Shown: positions 52,054-61,599, counted from the stretch's first letter. The stretch: 64,000 bases of DNA from an uncultured Prevotella sp. (GCA_900314455.1 OMVI01000009.1:1-64000), one strand, 5' to 3'. The notes: generated by a model not told the origin, from the sequence alone. Made by a program: numbers and translations.

Positions 52054-53832
52054 ATGAACGCGAAACGAAACATAACATACCGTGCCATAAAGCTGCGGCG
52101 ACTCGCCACGCGCCACAAGCGTCTGTGCTTCATCGTTGGTGAAGTGCTGCTCGTGTTGTTGCTCGCATGGCAGCTGTGGCCGCTGTCCGACAGTGAGACC
52201 GACCGCCTTCAGGTCGACATGCTCATAGAAACCTACTATGAGGTTTCGGCGGACGGACGCCCCGTGTTCACCTTTGCCGACATCAACGATACTGCTCAGG
52301 TGTCAGGAGGGGCAGTTGATGCCGACTCGGCGGTGACGCGCAAGATGCAGGCGCCGGGCTTCTGGGTCAACAGGATAGCGTTCTTCCCGTCGTGCTTCGG
52401 CCGTATCATTACGTATTCAGCACCGAAGCCGAAGGACGTAGTTTCGTGGAACAGCGACCGTCTGCACCAAATGCTCTTCCGGCAGTTCATCCGCTCGGAG
52501 CGAGAGCTTATAGGACTACAGCGCATGCGCAACGAGCTGCACTACTACAAGCGCAAGCACGGGGTGTCGGACTATGGCTACAACCAGATTTCGGAGTTCT
52601 CGGCTACCATCGACAGGCAGGTCGACACACTGCAAAGCATTGTCGATACGCTGCAAAGCATCAGTCCGAAGGCTAACCTTACTATAAGATATGTGACGCG
52701 CTACACGGCTCTGAAGGCGTCGAAGAGCGGTAAGGCGATAAACCGTCAGTGTACTGTCAAGGACACGTATGACGACATGTTCAGTCTCGTTCAGGTACAA
52801 GGACACTCCAGTCCCATATCTGTGACGACACGCCTGACCATCACCGACGGTATGTCGCGAGTTCTGGAGCGCAGTCAGGTGACGAAGAAGGCGGTGAAGG
52901 ACACGAAGGGTATCGTTGTCGTGAACGACTCCACGGGCACGTACTTGGGACAGGTCGACAAGCAGAAGCATTACAGCGGACTCGGAAAAATGTACTACAA
53001 CGACGGGGCTTACTACGAAGGCTACTGGAAGGACGGGCAGCCCGACGGCTTCGGATTCCTCGTTTCGCCAACCGACTATATGAAGGCGGGAACGTGGAAG
53101 GCTGGTGTCTTCAAGGGCGAAAAGCTCACCTACGATGCCAACCGAATATATGGCATCGACCTTTCGCGCTATCAGCACGAGAAGGACGGCGCAAAGTTCA
53201 ACATCGACTGGAACAAACTACGCATCACGAACTTGGGAACGGCAACGGACAAGAAGATTGTCGGCAAGGTCGACTACCCTATTTCGTTCATGTATATAAA
53301 GTCGACGGAGGGATGTACGGTCTACAATGGCTACTTCGCCGCCGACTATGCCATGGCGAGGAAGAAGGGAATACATGTCGGGGCATACCATTTCTTCTCG
53401 ACAACGTCGTCGGGCAGGCAGCAGGCGGAGGAGTTCATACGCAAGACGAAGTTTAATAAGGGTGACCTTGCACCCGTTCTTGACGTCGAACCAACTGAAG
53501 CGCAGATTGCCAAGATGGGTGGTGGCGGTGTGCTTCTGTCAAATGTCCGTCAGTGGGTCAACACTGTTTACTCGCGGCTGAAGATACGTCCGATTATCTA
53601 TATAAGCCAAAAGCAGGCTAACGAATATCTCTCAACGGCTCCCGACATAACGGGTAACTGCCTCATTTGGGTAGCCCGCTATGGCGAGTATCAGCCGAAC
53701 TTGAAGCTCGCAATTTGGCAGTTGAGCTCGGACGGACGTGTCAGCGGCATCCACGGATATGTCGACATCAATGTCTTCAGTGGCTATAAGGACCAGTTCC
53801 AGGAGTTCCTCAGCGCGCATACGTTCAAGTAA
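52054..53832 (+). CDS. Membrane-anchored GH25 lysozyme-like protein with MORN motifs
   Basis: This 592-residue protein has one N-terminal membrane helix (about residues 27-45) after a basic start. A central region contains a coiled segment, and a MORN-type stretch lies around residue 310 (GLGKMYYNDGAYYEGYWKDG, followed by QPDGFGF). A family 25 glycoside hydrolase domain fills residues about 365-590: YGIDLSRYQ, FMYIKSTEG, GAYHFFS, APVLDVEPTE with the catalytic Asp-Glu, and WVARYGEYQPNLKLAIWQLS. GH25 enzymes cut the peptidoglycan sugar chain. The MORN-plus-GH25 fusion is unusual and suggests a membrane-tethered wall-remodelling enzyme. Confidence 0.88.
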   Translation: MNAKRNITYRAIKLRRLATRHKRLCFIVGEVLLVLLLAWQLWPLSDSETDRLQVDMLIETYYEVSADGRPVFTFADINDTAQVSGGAVDADSAVTRKMQAPGFWVNRIAFFPSCFGRIITYSAPKPKDVVSWNSDRLHQMLFRQFIRSERELIGLQRMRNELHYYKRKHGVSDYGYNQISEFSATIDRQVDTLQSIVDTLQSISPKANLTIRYVTRYTALKASKSGKAINRQCTVKDTYDDMFSLVQVQGHSSPISVTTRLTITDGMSRVLERSQVTKKAVKDTKGIVVVNDSTGTYLGQVDKQKHYSGLGKMYYNDGAYYEGYWKDGQPDGFGFLVSPTDYMKAGTWKAGVFKGEKLTYDANRIYGIDLSRYQHEKDGAKFNIDWNKLRITNLGTATDKKIVGKVDYPISFMYIKSTEGCTVYNGYFAADYAMARKKGIHVGAYHFFSTTSSGRQQAEEFIRKTKFNKGDLAPVLDVEPTEAQIAKMGGGGVLLSNVRQWVNTVYSRLKIRPIIYISQKQANEYLSTAPDITGNCLIWVARYGEYQPNLKLAIWQLSSDGRVSGIHGYVDINVFSGYKDQFQEFLSAHTFK

Positions 53833-54401
53833 AAAAGGATAAGACCTCCCCAAGCCCCTCTCAAATCCTCCCCAAGCCCCTCCCAAGGAGGGGATGTTTA
53901 GACACCTTGTAAACATGCGCAAGAAGGCATTAGGTAATCAACATCCTCCCGTGGGTGAGGCTAGGAAAAGTCTTCGTTTGTTTTTTCTCTTGTCATCGCT
54001 TAACTTTCTGAATATCAAAGGATAAGTTTTGAGTTGGTTTTTAATTTATTTTTGTTCGAAAAATAAATTAAAAATGGAGGAAAAATAATTTATTTTTATT
54101 TGGTTTTTAATTTATTTTTCATTACCTTTGATGCCGAATCGCAACGCGAAACATAAACTATGGCATTCCAAAAGGTAATCCATGACATTTCAAAAGGTAA
54201 ACCACGGCGAAAGCAAAACACCTTGCCTTGTGAGGCAAACGGACAGCCACAAGGGCCGTCCCTGCTGTGGATGGCATGGTAGACTTAGTGGTTATGGATG
54301 TACATATTAATCAGTTGACCAACATACAATAATATAATAGGAATTAATACTTAATTTTTAACCCGTCTTCCACACAGGAAGCATAAAACAAGAAACATAT
54401 T
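53833..54401. repeat. Repeat-rich intergenic region with fourth AT-rich island
   Basis: Positions 53843-53966 are a GC-rich palindromic element with a duplicated left-arm start. Positions 54038-54119 are an AT-rich island with cores starting near 54038, 54059, 54081 and 54104. Positions 54146-54165 repeat the ACGCGAAACATAAACTAT half-site of the palindrome at 115-160. Positions 54240-54267 are a dyad of the GGACAGCC...GGCCGTCC type. No gene is supported. Confidence 0.75.
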
Positions 54402-54812
54402 ATGTCAGTACAAATCAGATTGCAACAGAGCAAGTTCAAAGAGGCTAACCGCGGCGGTAAGTGGCACGCACGCACAGTGAACACGGGTGATGTGACAACG
54501 AAAGAAATCGCAGCCGAAATCCAGGAAGAAACTACCTTCACACGCGGAGAGGTCGAAGGCTTCATTACGGAGCTCGTCGACGTCATCGCAAGGAACCTCC
54601 GCTCGGGCCACACAGTTGTCATCGATGGTCTAGGACGCTTCCGCCTCAGTGTCGAGAGCACTCCTGTCGACGACCCGAAGGACTTCAACATCGCACGCAA
54701 CGTGACGGGTGTGAAGCTGAAATTCGTCCCTGCCGGTCGCCGCGACAGTGACTCGAACAAAAAAGTCGACGACTTCGGCGCCGGTGTCCACGTCAAGTGG
54801 TTCGAGGAGTAA
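54402..54812 (+). CDS. HU-related histone-like DNA-binding protein
   Basis: This 136-residue basic protein has the Bacteroidetes HU-related fold. A helical start (VTTKEIAAEIQEETTF) precedes the DNA-binding arm region (VVIDGLGRFRLSVES) and a C-terminal tail unlike E. coli HU. It should bind and bend DNA as a nucleoid protein. An AT-rich island of the kind repeated in this window lies about 280 bases upstream, which is suggestive but proves nothing. Confidence 0.88.
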   Translation: MSVQIRLQQSKFKEANRGGKWHARTVNTGDVTTKEIAAEIQEETTFTRGEVEGFITELVDVIARNLRSGHTVVIDGLGRFRLSVESTPVDDPKDFNIARNVTGVKLKFVPAGRRDSDSNKKVDDFGAGVHVKWFEE

Positions 54813-55133
54813 CAGCCCGCAACAATACTGTCATGCAATTGGACGGCCTTTACGACTGTCCAATTGTCTTGGAAATAACATCAAATATCCAAGTCGACTG
54901 TAAGACATCCAATGCAGGGGCGTCCCTTGTGGGCGCCCGATTGCCTATCATCTATTACACATTATATATAATATGACAGCCGAAGAAGCGAGCGGCTCTG
55001 TAGCCATATCTACACAAGGACCTGTAAAAATGGCAATTTGGTAATTTTCAATGACTTTCATTGACGCGCCATAGGTTGTAAACGTTTACGTGAATAACGC
55101 AATATTTTTTCGCTTCCAACCAACTATTCTTCG
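54813..55133. repeat. Intergenic region with dyads
   Basis: CAATTGGAC (54836-54844) and GTCCAATTG (54858-54866) form a hairpin after the HU-like gene that could terminate it, although there is no long T run. GCAGGGGCGTCCC...GGGCGCCC (54914-54938) is another copy of the GCAGGGGC-type dyad. The rest is unassigned. Confidence 0.55.
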
Positions 55134-55141
55134 TAACTTTG
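55134..55141 (+). promoter_or_regulatory. -7 box of the pectate lyase unit
   Basis: TAACTTTG lies 47 bases before the ATG at 55188. The -33 element is not clear. Confidence 0.55.
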
Positions 55142-55187
55142 TACTAAACATTAACGAAAACCATTATTTACAAACACACATCTTAGT

Positions 55188-56078
55188 ATGAAAAAAACTC
55201 TATGCTTGTGCTTATTGGCACTTGGTGGAGTACTATGCGTGAATGCACAGACCACCGAAACAGTAAGCGTAAATGGTTCTACGGTCAACAAGTTTGTAAC
55301 CGGCATTACGGCAAATGGCGACAACGCCACTCTGACGTACAGCGACGGGACATCGACGACCGCAGACATGGACAAAGTGAACATTGACCTCAGCTACCAG
55401 GCGTCGCTCAGTGATGACAAAGACGCTTCTGAAGCCAATGCCAAGACCTTGGCCAACTTTGGCGGAAAGACAATCACCGTCAACGTGGCACGTACTCTGA
55501 CGAAAGGACAATGGAACGTTTTCTGCGTACCTTTCAATATGACAAGCGACCAGATTACAGCTGCTTTTGGCGACGGAACACGCGTGGCGCTGCTCGACTA
55601 TGCCGACAACGGCAACATCAACTTTGCCACTCAGAGTTCTATTAAGGCTGGTGCACCGTACCTTATCTCCCCCGCTAACACTGTGAAGACTTTCAAGGTG
55701 GAGAACGCCGAACTGAAAAACCTCACCAAAGGAGCGGAGTACGCCGGTTCGGAATGGACCTTCGTCGGTACAATCGCTGCCGAGACTCCGTCGGGAAACA
55801 TCAAGTTTCTTGCAAACGGAAACAAGCTTTACAATCTGCCTTCGGGTGGTAAAATCTATCCGCTGCGTGCCTATCTGAAGGGCGCCAATGCCAACGCTAA
55901 GGCTTCGACGTTCTCAATCGACGGCGATGTGACTGGCATCATGGCGGTAGTAAACGACAATCCAACCGTTGTTAACACAGGAGTGTACACTCTTCAAGGC
56001 CAGTATCTTGGCAAATCGGCTAAGGGACTAGCCAAAGGAGTGTATATCATTAATGGTAAAAAACAAATCGTAAAGTAG
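55188..56078 (+). CDS. Secreted protein with C-terminal sorting-like tail
   Basis: This 296-residue product has a signal peptide (to about residue 21, ending VNAQ). The body is beta-rich with no signature I recognise (GQWNVFCVPFNMTSDQITAA, SIKAGAPYLISP). The last 40 residues (NTGVYTLQGQYLGKSAKGL, then AKGVYIINGKKQIVK) form the small C-terminal module common on secreted Prevotella and Bacteroides proteins. It precedes the small protein by 13 bases and the pectate lyase by about 220, so the three are probably one transcript. Confidence 0.72.
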   Translation: MKKTLCLCLLALGGVLCVNAQTTETVSVNGSTVNKFVTGITANGDNATLTYSDGTSTTADMDKVNIDLSYQASLSDDKDASEANAKTLANFGGKTITVNVARTLTKGQWNVFCVPFNMTSDQITAAFGDGTRVALLDYADNGNINFATQSSIKAGAPYLISPANTVKTFKVENAELKNLTKGAEYAGSEWTFVGTIAAETPSGNIKFLANGNKLYNLPSGGKIYPLRAYLKGANANAKASTFSIDGDVTGIMAVVNDNPTVVNTGVYTLQGQYLGKSAKGLAKGVYIINGKKQIVK

Positions 56079-56091
56079 GAAAAACACAACA

Positions 56092-56277
56092 ATGAAAAGA
56101 CTGTATATTGCCCCAACCTTCAAAATTCGCAAGATGGAGCTTGACGAGGAAATGCTCGCAGCATCAACAACAATCGATGGCTCGGAGCCGGGACCTTCCG
56201 ATACAGGTGAGACCGGCAATGAAGAGGACCAGAACGCGAAGTACAATACCTATAACGTTTGGGACGAAAAAGAATAA
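56092..56277 (+). CDS. Small acidic-tailed protein between secreted-protein genes
   Basis: This 61-residue protein starts MKRLYIAPTFKIRKMELDEE, then has an EMLAAS motif and an acidic, Gly/Pro/Asp-rich tail ending in YNVWDEKE. It has no signal peptide or membrane helix. The layout, a basic YIAPT leader, a short LAAS junction and a variable tail, recurs in many small Bacteroidales proteins of unknown role; the resemblance to a leader-plus-core peptide is noted but untested. It lies 13 bases after the preceding gene and 23 bases before the pectate lyase start. Confidence 0.65.
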   Translation: MKRLYIAPTFKIRKMELDEEMLAASTTIDGSEPGPSDTGETGNEEDQNAKYNTYNVWDEKE

Positions 56278-56300
56278 AACCATTTAAGTATCAGAACACA

Positions 56301-59300
56301 ATGAAAAACAAATTATTATACTGTCTGCTCCTGATGCTGATGGGTATCATGGGAGTTCAGGCTCAAACTACGGAGACTCTGTCGTCAGATGCGAGGACAC
56401 TGAGTGGCTCCGACAACTGTACCATTACATTTACAGGTACAGATAAGTTGTCAAGTAACCGTATCAAGCTCGTCACTAACGGTACTTTCACTATCACTGC
56501 AAAGAAGAATAAAATAACAAAAGTCGTTATTTCATGGCGTGACAGTAAAGCACCTGAAGACGGGAAACTAACTGCAAACGTCGGAACATACACTAACAGC
56601 ACCAGCACTTGGGAGAGTTCGAATGGCGAAACTGCTGTTACGTTCACCAATTCTGGCAATGAGGTCAGCGTAACGAAGCTCGTTATAACCTACAAAGGTG
56701 ACGACGGCGGTGACACTCCGGCACCTGTGACAAAGAAGGACATTACGATGTCGTTCCAAAAGACTTCGTACACGGCAACGCTTGGTGAGACATTCGCTTC
56801 TCCGGCATTGTCTGTCAGCGTTCAGGGACTCGACATTGATTACTCAAGCAGCAACACCAAGGTTGCTACCGTTGCACAGGACGGTAATGTTACGCTCGTT
56901 GGTGCCGGCTCAACAACTATCACTGCCGCTTTCGCAGGTAATGACAGCTACAATGCTAACTCTGCAAGCTACACGCTGAAGGTCAGCGAGAAACAGACAG
57001 AGCCTGACACTCCGACGACAGACGGAACGACTTGGGACTTCACATCGGTTTCGGATGACGACTACAACGCTATCGCTGCCGATGCAACGAATTGGAAGAA
57101 GGACGCGAAGGTCGACCGTTATGGCAATGCAAATGCGCTCAACGACGCCGAGCTTACTGCCAACGGAAAGACTCTGAAGACAACAAAGGGGCTGAAGTTC
57201 ACTGCTTCCAGCGCCGACAAGGTTCGCATCGACCGTGCCAACAAGCGTCTGGGACTGAACGGAAGTAACATTAAGATTAGCATTCCGGTAGTCAAGGGCA
57301 GTACAATCACTGTAACTGCTGTTAGCGGTAGTGCTTCTTCTACCGGTTGGCAGAAGCGTTATCTGTCAATCAGCGATGCTACGGTGAAGTCGGGTTTTGC
57401 ACAGACTGATGCCGGTTATGCTGATTATACCGACAACGTTGCTACTGCTACGGCTGACGGCTATGTGACCATTGCAACCGTAAACGGCGGCATGAACATT
57501 CAGAAGATTACCGTTACAGGTACGTCAACGACACCGGACGAGCCGTCTCACACGTCTGCCGATGTTACAGAACCTACTGAGGGCACTTCCAACACTGACG
57601 TTACAACGAACGCAGTAAGCCGTGACAACACGCAGAACCAGCTCAAGGTGACTGCCAACGGTACTGTACACTATTATAATACAGCCGACCTCACCAACGT
57701 GAATGTCGATAAGGAGAACGGAGAAGTTACCATAACAACAAAGAACGGAACTGATAAGTACTACGGTTCGGCTACAAATATCGCTTTCGTTAAGGCTACT
57801 GAGAAGACTACTCCTGTTGACATCAAGGGCTCAATCACCATCACTGAGGCTAAGGGATGGAACGAAAGCGCTTACATCAAATGGACTACGATAAGCGGCG
57901 CAACGTCATATCATGTTTATGTTAAGGGTGGTCAGTATGCTGACTACACAAGGATTGACCAGCAGCTTGTACGTAAGTATGCTTCTTACGGTCGTGCCGA
58001 CGCTGTCGGTTTACGTAAGGGCACGTACAGCATGAAGGTCGTTGCAGTCGTCAACGGTACAGAGCAATCTAACGTCTATGGAGAGGCAACTGGACTCGAT
58101 GTACATAATTTCAACCGTGGAGGCTTTGCTCACTTCAATTATTCGAAAGGTGTTGGTGCATATAACAACGATGGTACGCTTAAAGAAGATGCACAAGTCG
58201 TATATGTTACCAAAGATAATGCGAAGACTGTATCGCTTAGTATTAAGTCAGGAACTAACAAGGAGACGACCTATACGGGACTCCAGCAGATTGTTTATGG
58301 CTATCAGAAAGGTTACGAGACACGACCTCTTGATATCCGCCTGTTGGGGAAAATCTCCAAGGAAGACTGTGATGAGCTTCTCTCTTCAAGTGAAGGACTA
58401 CAGATAAAGGGCAGCAGTGGATATACTAACGTTAATATAACAATCGAGGGAATTGGTGATGACGCAAGTATACACGGCTTCGGAATGCTCGTACGAAATG
58501 TCGATGGAGTTGAACTTCGTAACTTTGGTGTGATGTGGTTCATGGATGACGGTATTTCACTTGATACTAAAAACAGTCACGTTTGGGTTCATAACATCGA
58601 CATATTCTACGGTCAAGTTGGTAGCGATACTGACCAAAAGAAAGGCGACGGTTCTGTTGATATAAAGGGAGACTCTAGGTATATCACCGTTGACGATTGT
58701 CACTTCTGGGACAGCGGTAAGTGTTCGCTTTGCGGAATGAAGGGCGAAACAGGTCCAAACTGGATTACATATCATCACAATTGGTTTGATCACAGTGACT
58801 CCCGTCACCCTCGTATCCGCACAATGAGCGTACACGTGTACAACAACTACTATGACGGGAACGCTAAATACGGAGTTGGCGCAGCCATGTCGTCGAACGC
58901 TTTCGTCGAGAGCAACTACTTCCGCGGTGTCAGTAAGCCAATGCTCATCTCTCAACAAGGTTCTGACATAAACGGAAATCCTGAAGGTACGTTCTCGGGC
59001 GAAGCCGGTGGCATGATAAAAGCTTATGGAAACGTGTTCGCCGAGAAGCCTAGTAGCTTCAGATATGTCACCTACAGTCAGGACAACACTGAATTTGATG
59101 CTTACGAAGTTACTAACAAGAGCGACAAGGTACCATCTTCAGTAAAGGCAAAGAATGGCGGACGTGTGTTCGACAACTGGGACACAGACCCTAGTTTGAT
59201 GTATTCTTATACACCGGATGCAGCTTCCGACGTTCCATCTATCGTTACTGGATGGTACGGAGCAGGCCGATTGAACAAAGGAGACTTCTCTTATGACCTC

Positions 59301-59390
59301 TCTGGTACCGACAAGAGTTATACTGTCGACGAGACCTTGTCTAACAAAATTCAAAATTATACAGGTCCGTCTTTCACACAATACGAATAA
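56301..59390 (+). CDS. Secreted pectate lyase (polysaccharide lyase family 1) with Ig-like domain
   Basis: This 1029-residue exported enzyme cleaves polygalacturonate by beta-elimination. A signal peptide (to about residue 22) is followed by a beta-rich region. A bacterial Ig-like domain comes next (about residues 145-235, with SNTKVATVAQDGNVTLVGAG), then a further beta-rich module and a fibronectin-like stretch (AYIKWTTISGATSYHVYVKG). The right-handed beta-helix (about residues 640-1000) has ITIEGIGDDASIHGFG, WMFDDGIS-type turns, and the PL1 active-site segment YHHNWFDHSDSRHPRIR. It probably acts with the CE12-type esterase at 19766 on pectin. Confidence 0.88.
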   Translation: MKNKLLYCLLLMLMGIMGVQAQTTETLSSDARTLSGSDNCTITFTGTDKLSSNRIKLVTNGTFTITAKKNKITKVVISWRDSKAPEDGKLTANVGTYTNSTSTWESSNGETAVTFTNSGNEVSVTKLVITYKGDDGGDTPAPVTKKDITMSFQKTSYTATLGETFASPALSVSVQGLDIDYSSSNTKVATVAQDGNVTLVGAGSTTITAAFAGNDSYNANSASYTLKVSEKQTEPDTPTTDGTTWDFTSVSDDDYNAIAADATNWKKDAKVDRYGNANALNDAELTANGKTLKTTKGLKFTASSADKVRIDRANKRLGLNGSNIKISIPVVKGSTITVTAVSGSASSTGWQKRYLSISDATVKSGFAQTDAGYADYTDNVATATADGYVTIATVNGGMNIQKITVTGTSTTPDEPSHTSADVTEPTEGTSNTDVTTNAVSRDNTQNQLKVTANGTVHYYNTADLTNVNVDKENGEVTITTKNGTDKYYGSATNIAFVKATEKTTPVDIKGSITITEAKGWNESAYIKWTTISGATSYHVYVKGGQYADYTRIDQQLVRKYASYGRADAVGLRKGTYSMKVVAVVNGTEQSNVYGEATGLDVHNFNRGGFAHFNYSKGVGAYNNDGTLKEDAQVVYVTKDNAKTVSLSIKSGTNKETTYTGLQQIVYGYQKGYETRPLDIRLLGKISKEDCDELLSSSEGLQIKGSSGYTNVNITIEGIGDDASIHGFGMLVRNVDGVELRNFGVMWFMDDGISLDTKNSHVWVHNIDIFYGQVGSDTDQKKGDGSVDIKGDSRYITVDDCHFWDSGKCSLCGMKGETGPNWITYHHNWFDHSDSRHPRIRTMSVHVYNNYYDGNAKYGVGAAMSSNAFVESNYFRGVSKPMLISQQGSDINGNPEGTFSGEAGGMIKAYGNVFAEKPSSFRYVTYSQDNTEFDAYEVTNKSDKVPSSVKAKNGGRVFDNWDTDPSLMYSYTPDAASDVPSIVTGWYGAGRLNKGDFSYDLSGTDKSYTVDETLSNKIQNYTGPSFTQYE

Positions 59391-59434
59391 TTTATAGGCT
59401 GATAACTCATTGCTTTAAGGCATAACATACCAGA

Positions 59435-59478
59435 TCCCTGCAACAATTGCTTTTCCGAAGCTTGTTGCAGGGACTTTT
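59435..59478 (+). terminator. Terminator of the pectate lyase unit
   Basis: TCCCTGCAACAA pairs perfectly with TTGTTGCAGGGA over 12 positions, followed by CTTTTATTTT. It lies 45 bases after the stop. Confidence 0.9.
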
Positions 59479-59557
59479 ATTTTAATGTTTTCACCTCTTC
59501 CACGCATGATAGAAGTAAAGCAGCGGAACTGTTGTGGTATGGAAAATGTATGTAAAC

Positions 59558-59595
59558 AATAAAGCGGAAATCGGTTGCCCGGTTCCCGCTTTATT
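59558..59595. terminator. Hairpin between convergent genes, probable DUF349 terminator
   Basis: AATAAAGCGG pairs with CCGCTTTATT with a further inner stem. It lies 61 bases from the DUF349 stop and has T-rich sequence on both sides. Confidence 0.7.
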
Positions 59596-59655
59596 GTTTT
59601 ATATAATGTGATTACTTGTTTTCAGATATACAACTATCGCAATTCAAGAACTCGA

Positions 59656-61599
59656 TTACTTGTTCTCAGCATCGATAGTCTTAATCTTCTGACGCGTCTC
59701 CTCAAGCTCGTCCTTGAGCTTCTGTATACGTCTGTTCATCTCTTCGATGAGACTATTGCCCTTCTTACTGCTTACATTGAGGAAGCCGAGGTTGTTTTCG
59801 TAAGTCACGATGTCGCTCTTCAAGCGGTCGTACTGACGCATAAGCTTAGCCCGTTCGTTATCGAGCGCAGACGAGCCACGCTCTGCAACGTTCTTGAGGT
59901 TGTTCCGGAAGTTGTCCATTCGGCGACGGGCAGCACTCACATGAAGCTCTTTGTAAATCTTGTCGAGCACCTCGTGATACTCATCGTACACCTTATCCTT
60001 CTCCTTATATGGCACATGACCAATCTGATTGAACTCGTCGGTAAGCTGCTGGACCTTCTCCTGAACGTCATCGCCGGCCTCCACGAGCAGAGCTTGCAGC
60101 TTTTCGATGACAGCTTTCTTCTTGTTGAGGTTCTCACGCTCCTCGTTTCGTGTTCCTGCATTTGCTGCTTTGCGGGCGTCGAAGAAGTGATTGCAAGCCG
60201 TCTGGAAGTCATTCCAAAGCTTGTCGCCAAGCTTGTGAGGCACCATTCCGATGGTCTTCCACTCCTTTTGTAGAGCGATGAGCTTGTCGGATGTGCTGCG
60301 CCAATCCGTTGAATCGGTCAAAGCCTGAGCCTTTTCGACAAGAGCCTTCTTCTTTTCGGCATTCTCTGCGAACTGCTCCTTCAAAGTCTTGAAGTACTCA
60401 CCCTTACGTGTGAAGAAGTCATCGCATGCCGCACGGAAGCGCTCGAATATCTTGACGTTCATCTTCTGTGGAGCGAAACCGATTGTCTTCCACTCCTTCT
60501 GTATGTCAATGATTTCCTTTGTGTGCTTCTCCCAGTCGCCGCTGCCTTTGTTTTCTTCCTTTGCAATGGCCTCAACCTTCTCACACAGCGCTGTCTTACG
60601 TGCAAGATTGTCAGCCTCTTTGGCACGAAGCTCCTCGAAATGCTGCTGATGTCGCTTGTTGATAACTGTGCTTGCAGCCTTGAAACGTGCCCAAATCTGC
60701 TCGCGTAAGTCCTTAGCAACAGGACCAATCTCACGGTATTGCTGATGCAAATCTTGCAACTGGTGGAACGCACTGATAACATCGGGCTCGTCGGCGAGCT
60801 TCTCCGCAGCCTCACAGAGCTTCGTTTTAGCCTCAAGATTCTTCTTGAAGTCATACTCACGAGCCTCTCTGTTGAGGTTCAACATATCATAATACTGCTC
60901 GACATGAAGCTGATAGTTACGCCAAAGTTCGCTCGACTTCTCAGCAGGAACGGCCTTTATCGTCTTCCACTCAGCCTGGAGAGCCTTGAAATCATTATAT
61001 GACTTGTTGGCTTCTTCGGGCGATGCCGCCATGGCAGTTATCTTTTCAATTATCTCCTCCTTGCGTTTGAGGTTCTTTTCCTTCTTTTCCTCAAGAGCCT
61101 CGAAAGCCTTCTGGCGTTTCTCTTTGATAACGCCCATCTCAGCCTTGAAGACCTCCTCGTCCTCATCCGGTACTACCTGATACATCTCAGGGTCGCCACC
61201 GGCTTCGAGATAAGCCTTCTGTTGTGCTTCACGCTCTGCGAAATGAAGTTTGTAGAAAGTTGTCTTCAGGTGGTCAACCTCAGCCTTTTCCGGTGTCTCG
61301 TCGCTCGCAACGATTTCCTTCATGCGCTCTATGACCTCCTTCTTTGAGGTATAAACCTTCTTCGACAAGTCTTCCTTAGGCTCTTCTGAAGCCTCCGGTT
61401 CCTGCTTGTCCTCAGTCTCTTCAGCAGCAGGGGCAGCCTCTTCAGCCGGTTTCTGCTTGTCTTCAGCAACTTTTTCGTCTGTTGCCTGTGCTTCCGTTGC
61501 AGCCTTTTCCTCTGCAGCCTTGGCCTCATCGGCAACCACTTCTGTCTTCTTCACTTCTTCTGTACCCAGGTTCTGGGTGTTCTCTTGAGGGTCCATCAT
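59656..61599 (-). CDS. DUF349 repeat protein
   Basis: This 647-residue, highly charged, mostly helical cytoplasmic protein has several DUF349 units. Each carries a W-K-x-I motif such as LQAEWKTIKAVP, IQKEWKTIGFAP and LQKEWKTIGMVP, spaced about 70-80 residues. The first 85 residues are a low-complexity Ala/Glu/Lys stretch. A Lys/Glu coiled coil ends it. DUF349 proteins are widespread in Bacteroidetes; their function is not settled. The start could be either of two adjacent ATG codons. Confidence 0.87.
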   Translation of the reverse strand: MMDPQENTQNLGTEEVKKTEVVADEAKAAEEKAATEAQATDEKVAEDKQKPAEEAAPAAEETEDKQEPEASEEPKEDLSKKVYTSKKEVIERMKEIVASDETPEKAEVDHLKTTFYKLHFAEREAQQKAYLEAGGDPEMYQVVPDEDEEVFKAEMGVIKEKRQKAFEALEEKKEKNLKRKEEIIEKITAMAASPEEANKSYNDFKALQAEWKTIKAVPAEKSSELWRNYQLHVEQYYDMLNLNREAREYDFKKNLEAKTKLCEAAEKLADEPDVISAFHQLQDLHQQYREIGPVAKDLREQIWARFKAASTVINKRHQQHFEELRAKEADNLARKTALCEKVEAIAKEENKGSGDWEKHTKEIIDIQKEWKTIGFAPQKMNVKIFERFRAACDDFFTRKGEYFKTLKEQFAENAEKKKALVEKAQALTDSTDWRSTSDKLIALQKEWKTIGMVPHKLGDKLWNDFQTACNHFFDARKAANAGTRNEERENLNKKKAVIEKLQALLVEAGDDVQEKVQQLTDEFNQIGHVPYKEKDKVYDEYHEVLDKIYKELHVSAARRRMDNFRNNLKNVAERGSSALDNERAKLMRQYDRLKSDIVTYENNLGFLNVSSKKGNSLIEEMNRRIQKLKDELEETRQKIKTIDAENK

